Part shown: positions 13,714 through 15,655 of the stretch, one piece after another | Layout: every line of letters starts with the position of its first letter | Numbering within the stretch: the stretch's first letter is position 1 | DNA from: Chloroflexota bacterium | Lineage (GTDB): Bacteria > Chloroflexota > Chloroflexia > JAMDCE01 | Assembly (NCBI GenBank): GCA_023489135.1 | Contig: JAMDCE010000219.1 | Coordinates: 2,050-17,704, forward strand | Reading direction: 5' to 3' | DNA: 15,655 nucleotides | Notes under the pieces: model-generated | Seen by the model: only the letters and a program-made list of their open reading frames with translations | Told to the model about the DNA's origin: nothing | The model's database searches: none | Position numbers and translations under genes: made by a program

Positions 13714-13730
13714 TTGGGGGTGTCCCCCAA
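13714..13730 (+). terminator. Possible terminator hairpin before the PDO gene
   Basis: TTGGGGG, loop TGT, CCCCCAA (13714-13730), followed by GAATTT. The 7-bp stem is strong but the T-tract is short. It may separate trxB from the PDO gene or reduce read-through. Confidence 0.4.
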
Positions 13731-13816
13731 GAATTTCCTGACTCGGGGCGGTGTGGTGCGGCACAATGCCCGGTGGGTGCCATGATTGTCCACTAGACAG
13801 TAACCGGAGGGACGAA

Positions 13817-14488
13817 ATGAGCTTCATCAACGAGGAAAATCAGAAGTTCTTGCGCGAGAAATTCGCCAAAGAAATGGCCAAGGACGTCACCATCACCGTC
13901 TTCGGCCAGGGAGACTCCCTTCTCAGCGTTCCGACGCAGGACTGTATGTACTGCAAGGAAACCAAACAGCTGATGGAGGAGATCTCCGGCCTATCGGACA
14001 AGATCCACCTCCAGGAATTGGACTTCGTGAAAGATTCCGACCGGGCGAAGCAGATGGGGGTAGACAAGATCCCGGCCATCGTCCTCGACGGGGAAGGAAC
14101 GCCGGGAGTGAAGTATTACGGCATCCCCTCGGGCTACGAGTTCTCCTCCGTCATCGAAGACATTGTGGACGTATCCAAACACCAGACCGACCTGTCTGCC
14201 AACACTAAACAGGCGCTGCAAAAGCTGTCCAAGGACGTTCACATCCAGGTATTCGTCACCCCTACCTGACCCTACTGCCCTTCAGCAGCCAGGTTGGCTC
14301 ATAAGATGGCAATCGAGAATCCCCACGTCAAAGCCGACGTAGTGGAGGCCTCGGAATTCCCGCAGATGGTCGAAAAATACCACGTCATGGGCGTTCCCAA
14401 GGTGGTCATCAACGACAAGGTCGAGTTCGAGGGCGCCGTCCCCGAGGACAGGTATCTCCAGCAGGTGCTTAAGGCGGCGCAGGGCTGA
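13817..14488 (+). CDS. Protein disulfide oxidoreductase (glutaredoxin-like) selenoprotein, UGA = Sec151
   Basis: A 223-residue protein of two tandem thioredoxin-fold domains, the PDO / AhpF N-terminal-domain type, about the usual length. ATG at 13817 with GGAGGGA upstream. Domain 1 (about 1-125) has active site C43-M-Y-C46 in PTQDCMYCKET and cis-Pro loop DKIPAIVLDG. Domain 2 starts DVHIQVFVTPT, where homologues continue CPYCP; here an in-frame UGA (14267-14269) takes the first cysteine place and the frame continues PYCPSAARLAHKMA to TGA at 14486-14488, with cis-Pro loop MGVPKVVIND. Reading UGA as Sec restores U151-P-Y-C154 and an intact family member. A SECIS-like hairpin follows. Ordinary calling would report two half genes. 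TrxB upstream is the natural reductase for PDO. Confidence 0.92.
14287..14299 (+). promoter_or_regulatory. Bacterial SECIS-like hairpin (PDO)
   Basis: AGCC (14287-14290), loop AGGTT (14291-14295), GGCT (14296-14299). The loop starts 21 nt after the UGA. A possible lower stem joins TGCC (14276-14279) and GGCA (14308-14311). The loop begins AGG, as in the other strong candidate. Confidence 0.75.
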
Positions 14489-14528
14489 TAGTCCCAGTAC
14501 GTGTTCCAGTCTTTTCCAGTCTTGGGCC

Positions 14529-14556
14529 TTGATCTCGTGTCGCATTGTGGTACAAT
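14529..14556 (+). promoter_or_regulatory. Promoter of the toxin-remnant gene, apparently leaderless
   Basis: TTGATC (14529-14534), 16-nt spacer, TACAAT (14551-14556). The ATG at 14563 lies exactly where transcription should start, and there is no ribosome site, so the message would be leaderless. Confidence 0.55.
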
Positions 14557-14562
14557 TAGGCC

Positions 14563-14759
14563 ATGCTGGAGGTTCGCCGTCTCGTCTGGGATCCTTCGAA
14601 TGTGGCTCATATTTCTCGTCACGGGGTGACCCCAGAAGAGGTGGAAGAGGTTTGTCACGGAGAGCCGCTCGTTCAAGTTGGCAAGAGGGAATTGGTCCCA
14701 CCACCTTGGTGCGGATGTGGATTCTGGAGCACCTGAAGAAGCACGACAAGAGCGCTTGA
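14563..14759 (+). pseudogene. Collapsed BrnT-type toxin/antitoxin remnant
   Basis: The ATG at 14563 opens a 57-codon frame ending at TGA 14734-14736. Its first 42 residues (RLVWDPSNVAHISRHGVTPE then EVEEVCHGEPLVQVGKR) resemble the N-terminal half of BrnT/DUF497 toxins, ribonucleases of type II toxin-antitoxin systems; the catalytic C-terminal half is missing. From 14688 a different frame reads GIGPTTLVRMWILEHLKK and ends at TGA 14757-14759; this resembles the C-terminal helices of CopG-like antitoxins that pair with such toxins. A deletion that joined toxin start to antitoxin end explains both. Both assignments rest on recalled family patterns. The shortened toxin is unlikely to be active. 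Confidence 0.6.
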
Positions 14760-14833
14760 GCGATTCCTACTCCCGGTCCCCATTGACCGCCTCCAATAAG
14801 AAGGAGTAATCCCCCAAAAATACTCGGAAAAAT

Positions 14834-14859
14834 AGCCCCAATTGGGGCTAAAGTTTTTT
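14834..14859 (+). terminator. Intrinsic terminator
   Basis: Self-complementary AGCCCCAATTGGGGCT (14834-14849), best drawn as a 6-bp stem with an AATT loop, followed by AAAG and six T (14854-14859). An A-rich run on the left (GGAAAAA) means it could also work leftward. It should end the redox operon or the toxin remnant before the secreted-protein gene. Confidence 0.8.
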
Positions 14860-14894
14860 CCAAGTCGGTCGATGATAATTATGGGAGGTGTTCA

Positions 14895-15389
14895 ATGAAG
14901 CTACTCGCCATTCTGGGTGTCCTAATCCTCGCGATGTTACCCCTCACCGTGGACGCCGCGGGTCCGCGGCCCGCTACCGACGTATTCTACGGCACTGCGA
15001 CGACGGGAGTCGGGCAGCCAATGCCGGTCGATATCAATCCGGCGGACGTAACGCTTCGGAGCGACGGGGCAATCGGGCTGGGCTACGTCTACCGGGCCAA
15101 CGGCAAGGCGAATGGTGCTGTGCCGGGCAACTTTTCTTACGAAGAACACGGCTACCTGTACTTCTACAACCCGGCGGATCCTACCACCTTCGCCGGCAGC
15201 ACATTCGTGAGCGGGATATTCACCCTGGATCCCCACCGGAGAGGCCTAGGTAATGTGGTGATCGCCGACACGAACCCTGCGGCCTACACCCATGGGATCA
15301 GCGTCTTGGAACCCAAGTCCGCCAAAGGATTACTCAGCAACATTCCCAAGGTATTGGCGAAACACGGGGTGCTGTCACCGGGCGAGTAG
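14895..15389 (+). CDS. Secreted protein of unknown function
   Basis: A 164-residue protein with ATG after a strong GGGAGGTG site. Residues 1-22 are a signal peptide: MK, a hydrophobic core LLAILGVLILAMLPLT, then V-D-A-A as cleavage region. The mature part is rich in Gly, Tyr, Asn and Thr (for example AIGLGYVYRANGKANG and YEEHGYLYFYNPADP), as in beta-rich extracellular proteins. It has no cysteine and no motif I recognise. After TAG at 15387-15389 and a second stop at 15396-15398, the same frame stays open to 15494 with coding-like sequence, so the original protein may have been longer. Confidence 0.7.
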   Translation: MKLLAILGVLILAMLPLTVDAAGPRPATDVFYGTATTGVGQPMPVDINPADVTLRSDGAIGLGYVYRANGKANGAVPGNFSYEEHGYLYFYNPADPTTFAGSTFVSGIFTLDPHRRGLGNVVIADTNPAAYTHGISVLEPKSAKGLLSNIPKVLAKHGVLSPGE

Positions 15390-15398
15390 CTTCATTGA

Positions 15399-15494
15399 AC
15401 ACCTCTCACCTTCACCAACCAGTACGGCACTTTCACCGGCTACGCCACGCCCGACTTCCGGAAGTTTGCAATCATGATCAAGTTCGACCTGTAG
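15399..15494 (+). pseudogene. In-frame coding-like tail after the secreted protein
   Basis: In the same frame as the secreted gene, after TAG and TGA, 31 codons read PLTFTNQYGTFTGYA then TPDFRKFAIMIKFDL and end at TAG. It has no start codon or ribosome site of its own. The alternating hydrophobic/aromatic pattern looks like the last strands of an exported beta-rich protein. Probably a decayed C-terminus. Confidence 0.45.
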
Positions 15495-15571
15495 CGCACC
15501 TGAATCTCGATATAGAGATTCTAGTGCGTTTTGCAGTTTTATGTAGCAAACGACATGGCCGACACCCGCAT

Positions 15572-15655
15572 CCCCTCTCCATTCCGCAGAAGGGAGAGGC
15601 AGGGGTGAGGGTTCCCCCGGGGGATGTGGGGTACTCCCTCACCCTAGCCCTCCCT
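15572..15655. mobile_element. Second copy of the CCCTCTCCC palindromic element, cut by the window edge
   Basis: The left end (15572-15611) matches the inward-reading end of the element at 2541-2716: CCCTCTCC stem, GGGAGAGG, then GGGGTGAGGG. The opposite end begins at 15636 (CCCTCACCCTAGCCCTCCCT) and runs out of the window. Only about 25 bp separate the ends, including the palindrome CCCCCGGGGG (15614-15623), so the copy is much shorter inside. Nothing else is seen between 15495 and 15571. Confidence 0.7.

Noticed and set aside
14294..14488. Independent 64-residue gene
   Set aside because: It is the second half of the PDO domain in the same frame as 13817-14266, with no ribosome site of its own.
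14874..14879. GATAAT as -10 box for the secreted protein
   Set aside because: Transcription would start inside the ribosome site and no -35 box is present.

Overview
The window is bacterial, GC-rich and densely coded. It runs from the 3' end of alaS through housekeeping genes into a redox gene island. The alaS, ruvX, mltG, aroE, hslV and hpf order, the membrane-anchored baseplate-J-like protein, the many ferredoxin and thiol-redox genes and the small inverted-repeat elements suggest an anaerobic Chloroflexota-type bacterium. That placement is an inference from gene content and protein style, not from a marker gene.

Region 1 (1-9963, mostly + strand) is cellular housekeeping: end of alanyl-tRNA synthetase; a one-pass membrane protein with a baseplate-J-like domain; RuvX; MltG; AroE; HslV; long-form ribosome hibernation factor; a PfkB-family 1-phosphofructokinase; a nucleotidyltransferase-like protein of unknown role; a NUDIX hydrolase; and RsmI. 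Most neighbours abut or overlap by a few bases. Three small palindromic elements (2541-2716, 8782-8938, 8968-9090) sit in the gaps, and a relative of the first lies at the right edge (15572-15655).

Region 2 (9981-14488) is a divergent redox island. Leftward from about 11051 run an OsmC-type thiol protein, two small charged or coiled-coil proteins and a ferredoxin. Rightward from about 11069 run a ferredoxin-thioredoxin fusion, an FmdB-type zinc ribbon, a thioredoxin-fold selenoprotein, thioredoxin reductase, a tiny membrane peptide and a two-domain glutaredoxin-like protein disulfide oxidoreductase. The divergent promoters overlap: their -10 boxes share bases and their -35 boxes are the two arms of a perfect 9-bp inverted repeat.

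The main result is that two genes of this island are broken by an in-frame UGA exactly where a redox-active residue belongs. Each UGA is followed at the right distance by a small hairpin with an AGG-type loop, as in bacterial SECIS elements. Read as selenocysteine, one gives a YuzD-like thioredoxin-fold protein (C21...U26). The other gives a full-length PDO with motifs C43-M-Y-C46 and U151-P-Y-C154. Ordinary gene calling would lose the first and split the second. The FmdB gene also ends in a UGA with a formally SECIS-like hairpin; this third case is much weaker.

Region 3 (14489-15655) holds a collapsed toxin-antitoxin remnant behind an apparently leaderless promoter, a strong intrinsic terminator, a secreted protein of unknown function with an in-frame coding-like tail beyond its stops, and the edge of a repeat.
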